From Candidatus Omnitrophota bacterium (lineage in GTDB: Bacteria > Omnitrophota > Gorgyraeia > 2-01-FULL-45-10), in assembly GCA_026387165.1 (NCBI GenBank), contig JAPLMG010000026.1, positions 1 to 5,179 on the forward strand: DNA of 5,179 nucleotides. Reading direction: 5' to 3'. The position numbers and the translations under genes were made by a program. The notes below the pieces were generated by a model. It was not told where the DNA came from and made no database searches. It worked only from the letters and a program-made list of their open reading frames with translations. This document shows positions 4,406 through 5,179 of this stretch, piece by piece. Position 1 is the first letter of the stretch; every line of letters begins with the position of its first letter.

Positions 4406-5179
4406 ATGGCAAAGAAGACGATAAAGGATATTGATCTAACAGGTAAGAGAGTATTGATGAGGGTGGATTTCAACGTCCCTCTCGACGATAAATTGAATAT
4501 AACCGACGACATAAGGATCCGCGCGGCACTTCCTACGATCAAGTACGCAATTGATAAGGGAGCAAAAGTTATCCTTATGAGCCATCTGGGCAGGCCCGAT
4601 GGTAAAGTGGTCGATTCGATGAGACTTACGCCGGTTGCCAAAAGGCTCGAGAGCTCACTCGGCAAAAAAGTTACTAAGGCCGATGACTGCATCGGTGATG
4701 CCGTCAAAAAGACCGTAGCCGTGATGAGTCCGGGTGACGTGGTTCTGCTGGAAAACTTAAGGTTCCATGCTGAAGAAGAGAAGAACGACCCCGCGTTCGC
4801 CAAGGAACTTGCGAGTCTCGGAGATATATTCGTCAATGACGCGTTCGGAACGGCGCACAGGGCCCATGCTTCAACCGAAGGTGTAACAAAGTATCTGCCG
4901 TCAGTGGCCGGTTTCTTGATCGAGAAAGAGATCCGGTATCTCGGCCGGACGGTAGATGATCCCAAGAGGCCTTTCGTAGCGATCTTAGGCGGCGCAAAGG
5001 TCAAAGACAAGATAAAGGTGATCGATAACCTGTTGAATAAAGTAGACGCTCTGATCATAGGCGGCGGCATGGCTTATACTTTCCTGAAAGCCAAAGGCCA
5101 TACCATAGGCAGCTCAAAATTGGACAAGGACGGTTACGATACCGCGAAGCTTGCCCTCGATAAGGCCGCGAAGAAGAAT
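4406..5179 (+). CDS. pgk: phosphoglycerate kinase (5' part, runs off the window)
   Basis: The enzyme catalyses the reversible transfer of phosphate between 1,3-bisphosphoglycerate and ADP, giving 3-phosphoglycerate and ATP, in cytoplasmic glycolysis and gluconeogenesis. The first 258 codons are present with no stop; the family is usually about 390-400 residues, so roughly the last third lies outside. The family signature RVLMRVDFNVP is at 15-25, the substrate-binding SHLGRP at 59-64, ENLRF at 116-120, NDAFGTAHRAHAS at 144-156, GGAKVKDK at 195-202 and the nucleotide-side IIGGGMAYTF at 217-226. All expected N-domain marks are intact. ATG 4406 has AAGAAGG (4393-4399) six bases upstream. It is a housekeeping gene without functional connection to the receivers upstream, and it probably uses the promoter at 4212-4239. 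The long open frame on the opposite strand is only its mirror. Confidence 0.98.
   Translation, partial: MAKKTIKDIDLTGKRVLMRVDFNVPLDDKLNITDDIRIRAALPTIKYAIDKGAKVILMSHLGRPDGKVVDSMRLTPVAKRLESSLGKKVTKADDCIGDAVKKTVAVMSPGDVVLLENLRFHAEEEKNDPAFAKELASLGDIFVNDAFGTAHRAHASTEGVTKYLPSVAGFLIEKEIRYLGRTVDDPKRPFVAILGGAKVKDKIKVIDNLLNKVDALIIGGGMAYTFLKAKGHTIGSSKLDKDGYDTAKLALDKAAKKN

Noticed and set aside
4327..5070. 247-codon open frame on the minus strand opposite pgk
   Set aside because: It is the mirror of a strongly conserved pgk coding sequence with all family motifs. Its own translation shows no recognisable domain and is rich in serine and leucine, as expected from an antisense frame.
1..5179. tRNA or rRNA genes
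   Set aside because: I found no cloverleaf with a T-arm GTTCRANYC-type core and no recognisable ribosomal RNA sequence on either strand by reading.

Overview
The window is a compact, same-strand (+) cluster of two-component signalling genes (about 81-4079), followed by a repeat/terminator island (4080-4200), a roughly 200-base leader region, and the first 258 codons of a phosphoglycerate kinase gene that runs off the right edge. The organism is a bacterium with mid-range GC, AG-rich Shine-Dalgarno sites, some GTG starts and a consensus-like sigma-70 promoter. The GGGACGG-type repeats next to AT-rich tracts, together with the lysine-rich receiver and kinase proteins, remind me of uncultivated lineages such as Omnitrophota or of deltaproteobacteria. 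That placement is an impression from memory, not something the window proves.

Layout: a possible C-terminal scrap of an upstream gene (3-44); single-domain receiver 1 (81-473); a PilZ-domain protein with a C-terminal membrane segment (500-1036); a REC-PAS-HisKA-HATPase hybrid kinase (1076-2605); receiver 2 (GTG start, 2608-2970); receiver 3 (2987-3376); a 98-residue stand-alone histidine-phosphotransfer (DHp/HisKA) domain without an ATPase domain (3409-3705); and receiver 4, whose GTG start overlaps that gene's stop by one base (3705-4079). A 23-bp perfect inverted repeat follows directly and probably terminates the operon. A near-consensus promoter (4212-4239) then probably starts pgk (4406 onward).

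How the parts may work together (inference): the hybrid kinase is the only protein here that can autophosphorylate. Its own receiver, four free receivers and one ATPase-less DHp domain could form a branched phosphorelay. None of the cluster's proteins has a DNA-binding or catalytic output domain. The only output-like module is the PilZ protein, which belongs to a c-di-GMP-binding family and appears anchored in the membrane, so the output is more likely post-translational (motility, surface, polysaccharide or localisation) than transcriptional.

The most unusual points are: (i) a 33-base near-identical copy of part of receiver 4 lying between the PilZ and kinase genes, a scar of recombination among the paralogues; (ii) the split DHp/receiver pair; and (iii) three related GGGACRG repeat units, one of which abuts the start codon of the DHp gene.
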